DNA from: Zygnema cylindricum
Lineage: Eukaryota; Streptophyta; Zygnematophyceae; Zygnematales; Zygnemataceae
Direction of reading: 5' to 3'
Assembly (NCBI GenBank): GCA_037447655.1
Contig: JBBHKE010002648.1
Location: forward strand, 1 to 52,409
DNA length: 52,409 nucleotides
How positions within the stretch are numbered: position 1 is the stretch's first letter; every line of letters begins with the position of its first letter. This document shows, piece by piece, positions 44,060 through 52,409 of the stretch. The notes below the pieces were generated by a model. It was not told the origin of the DNA. It did no database searches and saw nothing but the letters and a program-made list of their open reading frames with translations. A program made the position numbers and the translations under genes.

Positions 44060-44545
44060 CACCGCGAATCGTAATTATCATTATTAACGCTAATTCCTTC
44101 ACCACGAATTTTGAACCAAAAATCTTAAAAATAATAAATAACTCTAAATTTTTCTTTAAATTATTTAAGGTACTTTTTACAACAGCGTTAACAACTCTAG
44201 TATAGCGTCGTTTAAAGTAATGTGGCATACGATCGGTGTCTGACCGTACAAAATTGTACCGTATTAACGAAAAAAGTACAAAAAATGATTTAATACAGGT
44301 CGTTGTGATGTAGTTCAGTTTTCACGAACCACGTAGTGCAAACGTCATATTGACGTGAAATTACACATTTGTCGGATTCTGTATGTGTACCTAAAAGATA
44401 TTCAGAGCGGATAATTATTATGGACAGAAACCCGAATTAGAGCTACTGATAAACTAGAGTAAAACTTTTTTTTTTTAAAACGAAAAATTATAAATTAGAA
44501 TGGATAACATTAATTATTTATTTACGATAATGACGATTCGCTGTG
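44060..44545. repeat. MITE nested in the hAT element (right)
   Basis: Preceded by TA, starts CACCGCGAATCGTAATTATC and ends GACGATTCGCTGTG. Shares the GACCGTACAAAATTGTACC-like internal stretch with 47989-48523. Confidence 0.75.
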
Positions 44546-44788
44546 CAATAAATGCTTAACGCTAATAACAGCGAGCGTTTTACTTTTGTACTTTTTCGGT
44601 TACGGGCGGGTACGGTTAGTCGCGAAAATTCGAGTTTCGGTTAACTTTTGTTTTCGTAACGCCGGTCGGTTAACGGTTAACAATTTTGGAGAGTGACATA
44701 ACCCGGTCGGGCGTCGTTTACTCAGATTTTGAAAAGAAAAAAAACGTTCGGTTTCGGTTATGTAAAATTCTGACTTTTGCGACCTCTG

Positions 44789-44814
44789 CATTAGGCAAAT
44801 AAAGATTCACGATG
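44789..44814. repeat. Target duplication and terminal bases of the interrupted MITE
   Basis: CATTAGGC (44789-44796) is the right copy of the hAT duplication. GATTCACGATG then TA closes the MITE that began at 40704. Confidence 0.65.
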
Positions 44815-47588
44815 TACTGTACCGTAGCGATACACGGTGGACTGTACTGAACCGTAGTTTCACCAATGATGTGATTTGACGTACGCACACTCAATTACCG
44901 CGACCTATGACTCCTCGCATATCCTCCAATGGGAGGAGCAGAAGCAAGTCGCACTGTCGCAGCCCTTGGTATGGACCGTAGGTGGAAATATGACAAGATT
45001 TCTACGGGGGTCGCCTAGTAAGCCAAGCTTCGTCCCAGATCGAGCGGCGGCCGGCGGTCCCACCGACCGAGCACATCGCGCAGGTCCTTCGGATTAGGCG
45101 TACGGATTATCTACAAGAATCTGTTCCCTCGAAACCGATGGTCTGAACCAGCTGTCATTGCAATGGTACAGCTGTACAGTACAGTACTGTGATGTACAAT
45201 TCTAATCAGCCACGCGCCATCAGAATACCATGCGTCGATAACGAGAATACTTGGCCACGCAGGCGTAAGACGCGTGCCACGTAATATCACGCATTCAGCA
45301 CGAACCCGCGCACACTTCGCACGTGTTTGAACATCACTTTCTTCCAAGGGCGCGTACGCACACACATACGTGCTCGTGCACAATCTTACGTACACGCAGA
45401 ATTCTTATGGGCGGCGCTGGGTCTACCACCGTATGAACTACCCAAGAAAAAACCTATTTGGTGTATGCGGAAGAGACCCATGGCTTTGTAAATCTATATA
45501 ACAAGGGAAAATACCAAGTCTCGTAATATGGAGCATATATTTAAAGTGAAAAAAAAGTGGCAGGAAAGTTTGGTTTTATTGATCAAACTATATTGAATTA
45601 CTAGACTTGTAAGACTATACCCTGTAATGCCATAGTTTTAATTGTTTTTTTCCAACTTAAAAAAATCTTTTGTCTTTGCACATTCATCAGATTGTTGTTG
45701 AGATTGAAAAAGAGTTAATGTGGCTTTAGAGGAACCTTCCATCACTATAAGATAAATATTACAGTAAAGCCATCAGTGAATTTAACATCAATTACTCCCA
45801 CTCCTGTGTCGTTTCCTTCTATATAACCTATGAAGTTTAACCCTGACTCTTTAAGAAAATTACAAGTTTATTAGGCTAATTCTCAACCCTTGACCTCCAT
45901 GACCCCTACATCCAGCGAATTGCAAACCTACGCATGGGACTTATATCTTTCGCACACTTATAGCAAAACATGCAACTATTGAAGCAAACTATAATAGCAT
46001 AAGATCATTACATTCGGTATTAACTCCCAAATCTAACATCAATGAGAAAGCAACATTGAGGGTATTGATGATAAAAGTATAAAAGCCATAATTGCCTTCT
46101 CCTAAAGCCAAAACCCAAAGTTAGTTAGCAAGCTTTTTGAAAATAATTTTTTAACCAACCAAAAAACCATACTTTCACCTTTACAAGGCATGCCTATGGT
46201 CTTTATCGACACCTTAAAAAACTACCTACACCACAACGTACAAGATTGTAAGGTTCTCACCTTTCGATTAGCGTTCTCCCACTAAAAGTTGAACATGTGT
46301 GCGCGGAGAAAAAAATGTCTCGAGTGGAGATAAAACATCAACATTAATAACGATACATAGTGCAGTAAAGTGTGTGTTTAATATAGAGTATAATGTACAC
46401 ACTTAAATGCTAACGCCAATCTTACGTTTTGGACATCGGTATTTATGTAAAATTAGTTGTATTTTTTCACTTTTATAGTTATAAACTATTTTTTTTACTT
46501 TTTAATTCTTAACAACTATAGTTTCTATGTAGACTAATCATTATTTTTATAAGAGTGTAGTCTTATCCATAAAAAACGAGCGTCTCCGATTCGTTTTTAT
46601 TTTAATTATTTGCTTTACCCAACGTTACATGAAAAACACTGACCAAAAAGAAGCGACCTGACTAATATTCTCAATTTTGGTTCCGTTGACCTACAATTCG
46701 ACCACTAAAGTAATTTTTTAACTAAATTGTTGCTTTACATGGTAAAATACGAAATAAGCTTAATTTATTTGTTTAACGTGTAGAATGATTTTTGTAACAT
46801 TGCATTTTGCACATGCTATCGATTATGATACGCGGTTGCCGGCTTTAGTTATTTAATAGAGGATGTAGTGTATAAAAATACGAATTTTATCAAACTAATA
46901 GAGTATATGTATGATACAGCTATTAGAAATGCACACACTTATATGTTTACGTAAACCTTGTGATATTATGACGTCGTTATTACGTCGTGCAAACTTGACT
47001 GCGAACAATAAAAAATATACCCCAAAGATGTTTGGTTTTTGTTATTGTTTTCTTTATCCTTATTTTTATTGTTTGCACATGTCACTCCAATTAAAACGGT
47101 TCAATCTTGTCCATCCATTTTATTTGATTAAGCGTATTCGATTGGTCGTTCATTAAACATGCCACTTAATATTTTCAATTTTGATTCTAAATCGTGCGCA
47201 TTTAACCATTGTGATGTGTATTTTAGCCTTTGCAAAATGGAAAACAATTTTACCGGACGAGGGTGAAGTTCCATCAGCCGAAGTGTGAGGTTGTTTAAAA
47301 TAATCCGGATCTCGTCATACTTCATCCTACCACTTATTTTGTTTATACCCGAGAACAACATTACAAAGAATCTTGCCACTACTCAACTAGTTATGGGAGG
47401 TAACAATGACCATTGGATATTCATTCGCGAGGCATTCACTTTTTTTTTTTTTTAGCTGGCAACCCACCTCGAGGAGGTGGGAGGCGGTTCACTAGTTACG
47501 AAAATGGAAGAGTTGCCACACGTTGAATGATTAAGATATGTGTCATGATGGACTACCACCGAAATTCTCAAAATTTGCCCATGATATA
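44815..47588. other. No supported gene; includes a G/C-richer block
   Basis: About 44870-45430 is richer in G, C and CpG than its surroundings and has short palindromic runs (GTACAGCTGTACAGTACAGTACTGTG at about 45166-45192 as overlapping repeats). It could be a promoter or an old element. The rest is A/T-rich. A poly-T run with a CCCACCTC/GAGGTGGG hairpin lies at 47440-47485. An 83-codon minus-strand frame at 47128-47379 has no recognised domain. Confidence 0.45.
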
Positions 47589-47590
47589 TA

Positions 47591-47753
47591 CACCGTGAAT
47601 CGCTTGTAGTGTTAATACCACTATATATGCGCCCCTAGAGTTTGACCCTTAAACCTTAAATATAATTACTAATATTAATTGTTTCTTTACCTCAGTATAA
47701 GTACGGTTTAATTAGCGTCATTAACTCTAATTTGGCCTTTTTTTAAAAAAATG
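47591..47753. repeat. Truncated MITE copy
   Basis: After TA, starts CACCGTGAATCGCTTGTAGTG. It ends abruptly near the next MITE at 47756 without a clear right terminal repeat. Confidence 0.5.
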
Positions 47754-47755
47754 TA

Positions 47756-47958
47756 CACCGTGAATCGGTATTAGACTAAATAAATTATTAGTGTAAAAAA
47801 TTAATTAGTTTCATTGATGCTAATTTAGTACCAGAGACGTGGCAGATTATGGTCCCCGTCATTAAATAGTATAATTTATTATATTTAAGGTATCAATGTC
47901 AAAATTATGGGGCGTCGATATAGAGTACATAAGTCCAATAACGATTAAAGGTGCAGTG
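47756..47958. repeat. Short MITE (203 bp), internal deletion derivative
   Basis: TA-flanked; starts CACCGTGAATCGGTATTAG and ends ATAACGATTAAAGGTGCAGTG. Aligns with both ends of the interrupted MITE at 40704-41207/44814 but lacks its middle. Confidence 0.7.
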
Positions 47959-47988
47959 TACAAAATGTGCTAATTTCTAATAAAACTA

Positions 47989-48523
47989 CATCGCGAATCG
48001 TTACTAGTGTCAAAGTCACTAAATTGGGTTCTTAAAATTTTGATTTTTTTATCAAATAGGATACATAATTTTAATTTTTCCTTGACGTTAATTAAGGTCC
48101 CGTACAAAATAGCGTAAAGCCCGAAAGTAAAATAAAATATAAATAGAGTGGTATACGGTCAATGTCGGACCGTACATAATTATACCTTTTCAAGTGAAAA
48201 TTTACAAAAAATGAATTAAATCAGATGCGCACGCATAGGAACGTGCGCTCAAAAATTCGGGATTAGTCAGACACGTAAATTAGTATAGCATTTACAAATA
48301 TTTTAAATTCGCGACGGCATACGATTTCTAATATTTAGTACAGATACATATATTAACGTGTAAAATCGTATGGAGAATATTCCATATTTGCTGTTCCCAA
48401 ATTAGCACACACGCCAAAATTAGAATACACCTTTTAAAAAAAAATCAAACTCTTAATTAGCATCAATTACAGTACATTTTCTTCAACACTACTTAAACTT
48501 TGACACTAATAACGATTCGCGTG
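47989..48523 (+). repeat. MITE copy 1 (535 bp)
   Basis: TA on both sides (47987-47988 and 48524-48525). Terminal repeats are CATCGCGAATCGTTACTAGTG and its inverse CACTAATAACGATTCGCGTG. No coding potential. It is the near-complete inverse of the copy at 49311-49849. TA duplication suggests Tc1/mariner-type mobilisation; the autonomous partner is not in the window. Confidence 0.85.
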
Positions 48524-48525
48524 TA

Positions 48526-48852
48526 GTCTTTTTTTGGTACAAAGTACAAAAAAAGTGTCAGACAACGACATCTAGACTGGAAAGTGAGTGGCGTTGACAC
48601 CGGGAAGTGCTCTCAAAATTGATTCCTAGTAATATAGCCGGGCAAAATTACGCGAACTTGTTCTCACATGTTCAAACGACAACTATGTGAACACAGGTTG
48701 AGGGGCTACACTATGGGTATGTGTATCTTTATTAGTTTTATGTGTAAATTTGAGTTAACACTATTTGTTCCTTTACACTAATAATTTATTAACATTGTAA
48801 GCGATTCACAGTGTACCTTCCAAAATCCGACCGAAAAAACAAAAGTAATCTC
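48526..48852. other. Spacer ending in the target duplication of the hAT-type MITE
   Basis: No gene seen. GTAATCTC at 48845-48852 is the left target duplication of the element at 48853. A MITE-like GCGATTCACAGTG end lies at about 48800-48812. Confidence 0.5.
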
Positions 48853-49310
48853 TAGTGTTGTGTATCGGTAAGGATTTGCCGATAACCGATATGGGTATTT
48901 TTTCGGGTAGCCGATAATCGATATATCGGGATGGAGATATATGTACAAACCATACAAATAAACGTACGGCCAGTTCACTCAACTGTACGTGTTATTCCCC
49001 CGACGCGCCCTATGCACAACCCCTATTTACTGGTGCCTACCAATCAGATCATTTGTACAAGCCGAAAGTACAGTAGCTGGCATAAGATATGTACGTCTTT
49101 AGTACGGCTCCAATTAAAACGATGTACCTTTCACATTCGACGCCATAGCCTTGTCCCTTTATTCCTTGAGATCCACTAGAAACCTGCCACGTGTACTCTG
49201 GACAGAAAGTACAGAAAGTACAAATATATCGGTAACTCTAACCATTCGATAACCGATAACTATCGGTATCGGTGTTATCGCGATAATTTTTTTACCGATA
49301 CGCAACACTA
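48853..49310. repeat. hAT-type MITE (458 bp)
   Basis: Inverted ends TAGTGTTGTGTATCGGTAA (48853-48871) and TTACCGATACGCAACACTA (49292-49310), with subterminal CCGATAACCGATA motifs inside both ends. The left 8-mer GTAATCTC reappears at 49852-49859, just beyond the MITE inserted at this element's right end. No coding frame of note. Confidence 0.8.
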
Positions 49311-49849
49311 CACCTCGAATCGTTATTAGTGTCAAAGTTTTAATAGTGTTGAGGAAAATTTACCGTAATTGATGCTAATTAAGAATTTGATTTAAAAAAA
49401 AAAAAAGGTGTATTCTAATTTCGGCGTTTATGCTTATTTGGGAACAGCAAAGATGGAATATTTGCCGTACAATTATATACATTAATATATGTATCTGTAC
49501 AAAATATTAGAAATCGTACGCCGTCGCGAATTTAAAATATCTGTACATGCTATTCTAATTTACGTGTCTGACTAATCCCGAATTTTTGAGCGCACGTTCC
49601 TATGCGTGCGCATCTGATTTAATTCATTTTTTGTAAATTTTCACTTGAAAAGGTACAATTATGTACGATTTGCATCGACCGTACACCACACTATTTATAT
49701 TTTATTTTACTCTCGGGCTTTACTTTATTCTGTACGGGGCCTTAATTAACGTCAAGGAAAAATTAAAATCATGTATCCTATTTGAAAAAAAAAATCAAAA
49801 TTTTAAGAACCCAAATTAGTGACTTTGACACTAATAACGATTCGCGGTG
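49311..49849 (-). repeat. MITE copy 2 (539 bp), inverted relative to copy 1
   Basis: TA at 49309-49310 and 49850-49851. Ends CACCTCGAATCGTTATTAGTG and CACTAATAACGATTCGCGGTG. The whole sequence is the reverse complement of 47989-48523 with scattered differences. Confidence 0.85.
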
Positions 49850-50432
49850 TAGTAATCTCGTAGCGCTCTTTCGTCACGCTATTTCTGGCAACGCTCTTTC
49901 GTCACTCGAAAAAGCACGCGCGTCATAAATATATAGAATATATCAGTTCGTACTGTTGGCCGTACAATTTCAAAAAATTATGGTGGAACTTCACCCTGAA
50001 TTGCGAATTTAACCTATTTTTTTTGTATAGGTTTGTGATTTTTTTAACCGCATAATCCGCAGGCTACTATTGTTTTATTTTTTCCTTGACTATGACCCCA
50101 AAAGACAAAAACAGTACAGTAAATTAGTCCCTGTCGTTTTGGGAAGTAATAGCGAACATATCTTGTCCTTTTTTAAAGGTTGTTATCATCCTAAAAGACA
50201 GAAAACATCATCTCTCCTGTCTTGTTTCTTTCCAAACCTCCACAACCTTGCATTTGTACAAATCTCGCTCTAAAACAAAATTAGTATTCCTCAATTAATA
50301 TCTTATCGATTTTCGAGAGATAAAGTACGGCACGCGGAATATTCGATTTAATGCGCACAACCGTGCGTTGGACGTGCGAGACTCTCGACAAATATCGTCC
50401 GTACAACAAATGGGAGGGCGGAACTAATTTTA

Positions 50433-50446
50433 TTTCCCGCGCCAAT
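50433..50446 (+). promoter_or_regulatory. E2F-like site overlapping a CCAAT box
   Basis: TTTCCCGCGCCAAT combines the E2F core TTTCCCGC with CCAAT, a pairing typical of cell-cycle gene promoters. Function is inferred from sequence alone. Confidence 0.35.
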
Positions 50447-51454
50447 GGGAGAAAAGCATAAGAGCAGTCGGCTGTACTTTTTTTTTTTCATTTGTCAATT
50501 TCTGTAGACTCGCTATCATTGGATTATAGGTCTCTGGCTCTCTGCCTAGCCAGGAAAAAACCTGCACCTGCTGGACCTAGACTCCCTCCAGATTTTTTGT
50601 CACCTTCCGCCTGATATGTGACATCGGTACTATCACTTGATTTTATAATTTTTGATGTCATGTAAGAATGCAAACATCCACCGTTCATTTAAAACCCCGT
50701 GAGAATCTGACGGCCAATAAGATGGCCGATGGTGCAGTATCAATAGAGCTTTCCGACGCCGGAATAGTCGCTCATTTGCGTTATACAGCCGTCGATTAAA
50801 ACAAAATCAGAATTAACGGCCGATGTTACATCCTTAATGCTACAGTACTGTACTTTCTGACCTGTACACGATCCGAATGGAGCAGAACCCCTCGTAATAA
50901 ATGATGAATTTACATAAGGATACGGTTTCTTCCAGAAAGATTCGAATCCAACCACACATCGTGAGGCAAGGCCACGATCGGACGGCTACGATGTATCTTC
51001 CGTAGGCAGTCGACAATATTTGATAGTCCATTAGCGTCGACACGACTGGCGCAAAAACAGCCTTTCGGTGTCCAGCAGCGCCACTTCTCGATTATGATTG
51101 GCTCTGAAAAGACGGTTTATCAAGAGGAGGTGTTTCCTGAAAAGGTTTATCAGCCAATTATCGCAAGGATTATCTGAGGTTGGTGGATTGTATTTTGTCG
51201 TTTCTCGTTTTCGGAAGAGAGTCACTACACTAGATTCCAAATTTTTAAAATTTTGGTAAGTAAAAACCTTACCCCAGGAAGGTTCGATCTCGTTTCTTTG
51301 TTTTTGACCTTTTTTTTTTTAGTAGGGTTTACCCTGTTTTCCTATTTTTTACCTATTTTTTTTAACCGCGGGTAATGATTAGAGTTCTTTTCCAAGGTAG
51401 GTTCATCCACGCTGACCCGCTCTGTAGGGTTATACGGACGAGTCACGTAACGTA

Positions 51455-51463
51455 ACACGTGGC
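51455..51463 (+). promoter_or_regulatory. G-box/ABRE-like site
   Basis: ACACGTGGC matches the plant ABRE/G-box core. About 110 bp downstream lies CTCAGCCGTTGGATC, a phrase I associate with plant upstream regions. Isolated motif evidence only. Confidence 0.35.
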
Positions 51464-52409
51464 AAACTTTGAAACGCGGACTTAAAATATTTCCAAACCG
51501 TACGTAAACTTTTATGTAGTACAGCCGAAAATTGCGGAGGATCTTGAATCCGCGTCGATATTCAATCTCAGCCGTTGGATCAACTGAAACGATGTTTTTC
51601 GAGGATATTAACCGCGGTTGGCTAAACTCTGGTTAGTTTTTAACTGCCGGAGCCAAAAAAAATTAGGTTTTAGTTTTCGGTTGAGAGGCGCAGAAAATCC
51701 TTAGTTTCTTTTAGCTTTTTTGTCTGTTTTTGTCGTATCTGGACTCATTTTGAAGCTGCAGGTGTATCTGGAGTGAATTTTTTGTGTTTATATTCGAATT
51801 TTGGCAATTTCTGTCGATTTTCTGTCGATTTTGTTGATTTTTTGTCGATTTTTTGTCGATTTTCTGTCGAGTTTCCGATCTTTTTTAAGGATAGAGGAGG
51901 GAAATAAAAAATGTAAAATGCGAAACAATTTGTGGTATGTTTATTTAGTTTTTTTTTTTATCTGTTGATTTTTTTTTTCTTTTTTTCTTCACATTTTATT
52001 ATTTAGGATCAATAAAATATCTGGTTAATTTAGTTTTATTTTTAATTTTTTTTTCGCCCCTGTTTTAAAAGCAAGGTCTATAAAATAACTAGGATTTAGT
52101 ATTTTACACTTCTTTTTTTCTTTTTTTTTTAGTTGTCTATTTTTTTTTTTGATTTATTTGTATGGTGTTTAACAAAGCGTAAAATGTAAAAAATAAAGGG
52201 AGGAGATAGGAATTTTTTCTAGCCTTTGAGCTGTCTTTTAGCTGTTTTTTAGCTGTTTTTTAGTTGTTTTAGCTGTCTTTTAGCTGTCTTTAACGGTTTT
52301 AAGCTTATATTTGTGTTTTTTAAGTGAGGTCTATGTGGACGTCGAAGTTTTACTCAGGTCTATGCTGTTTTTGTCTGTTTTTTCGATTTTCTTTGATTCC
52401 TAAAAGACG

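Larger units (their letters stand above)
41208..44788 (+). mobile_element. Degenerate hAT DNA transposon
   Basis: Terminal inverted repeats CAGAGGTCGCAAA (41208-41220 and 44776-44788), each followed internally by repeated ACCGAAACC-type motifs. The flanking 8-mers are CATAAGGC (41200-41207) and CATTAGGC (44789-44796), an 8-bp target duplication with one mismatch. Ends, duplication length and the enclosed transposase remnant all fit the hAT superfamily. Two MITEs (41693-42200 and 44060-44545) are nested inside; without them the element is about 2.6 kb. Confidence 0.85.
49860..52409. other. No supported gene; promoter-like motifs and T-rich repeats
   Basis: No frame with a recognised domain. 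The segment 50380-51600 has promoter-like motifs (50433-50446; 51455-51463). From about 51700 to the end it is strongly T-rich with short tandem repeats (51811-51870; 52229-52290), as in plant introns. A CTGCAG followed by GTGTATCT at about 51755-51767 could be a splice donor. A gene extending past the right edge is possible but unproven. Confidence 0.4.

Noticed and set aside
48853-49849. A CACTA (En/Spm) element suggested by the string CACTACACC
   Set aside because: The other ends do not read CACTA, and the flanks are explained by an 8-bp and a TA target duplication.
46911-51240. Scattered 60-83 codon frames in the right third
   Set aside because: Short, without domains or conserved neighbours, several within MITEs; expected by chance.

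Overview
This window is gene-poor, transposon-dense nuclear DNA, most likely from a land plant. Three things point that way. The primer-binding sites of the Ty1/copia elements match the plant initiator tRNA-Met as I remember it. There is a plant-style small LTR element (TRIM/SMART) with the usual TGGTATCAGAGC primer site. The right edge carries motifs I associate with plant promoters. I cannot name the species. No ordinary host protein-coding gene can be supported; nearly every credible coding sequence belongs to a mobile element.

Layout, left to right. 1-352 is the end of a MITE. 1255-1658 is a tandem TRIM/SMART. 1826-3215 and 13957-15275 are two halves of one very long CT (polypyrimidine) tract, separated by copia element F (3216-13951, minus strand, old). 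Inside F's 5' LTR sits G (9156-13527), a young non-autonomous copia derivative that keeps a Gag reading frame but lacks protease, integrase and a complete reverse transcriptase. 15290-16349 is the start of copia element E (plus), abutted by D (16350-21390, minus). D abuts C (21391-26582, plus, a different copia lineage), and C abuts B (26583-37119, minus). B is split by the youngest full-length copia element A (27885-34336, plus, 5-bp target duplication CAGTG). 37150-37903 is an LTR fragment. 39306-40359 is a solo LTR with a 5-bp duplication ATATT.

The right third is dominated by DNA transposons. A degenerate hAT element (41208-44788) has CAGAGGTCGCAAA ends, an 8-bp target duplication with one mismatch, and recognisable transposase pieces. 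It lies within a copy of a MITE family (TIR about CACCGYGAATCGTTATTAG, TA target) and itself carries two more. At 48853-49849 an hAT-type MITE is broken at its last bases by one of these TA-targeted MITEs. From 49860 to the end there are no supported genes, but promoter-like motifs suggest a gene may start near or beyond the right edge.

How the parts relate. A encodes Gag, protease, integrase, reverse transcriptase and RNase H, broken only by one in-frame TGA. G shares A's polypurine tract, LTR end and primer-binding site, so it is a plausible parasite of an A-like element. The most interesting feature is the primer-binding site of A, B, E, F and G. It is complementary to the anticodon stem-loop of initiator tRNA-Met rather than to its 3' end, and the ATG inside it is in frame with gag, so the anticodon of the primer tRNA would pair with the gag start codon.
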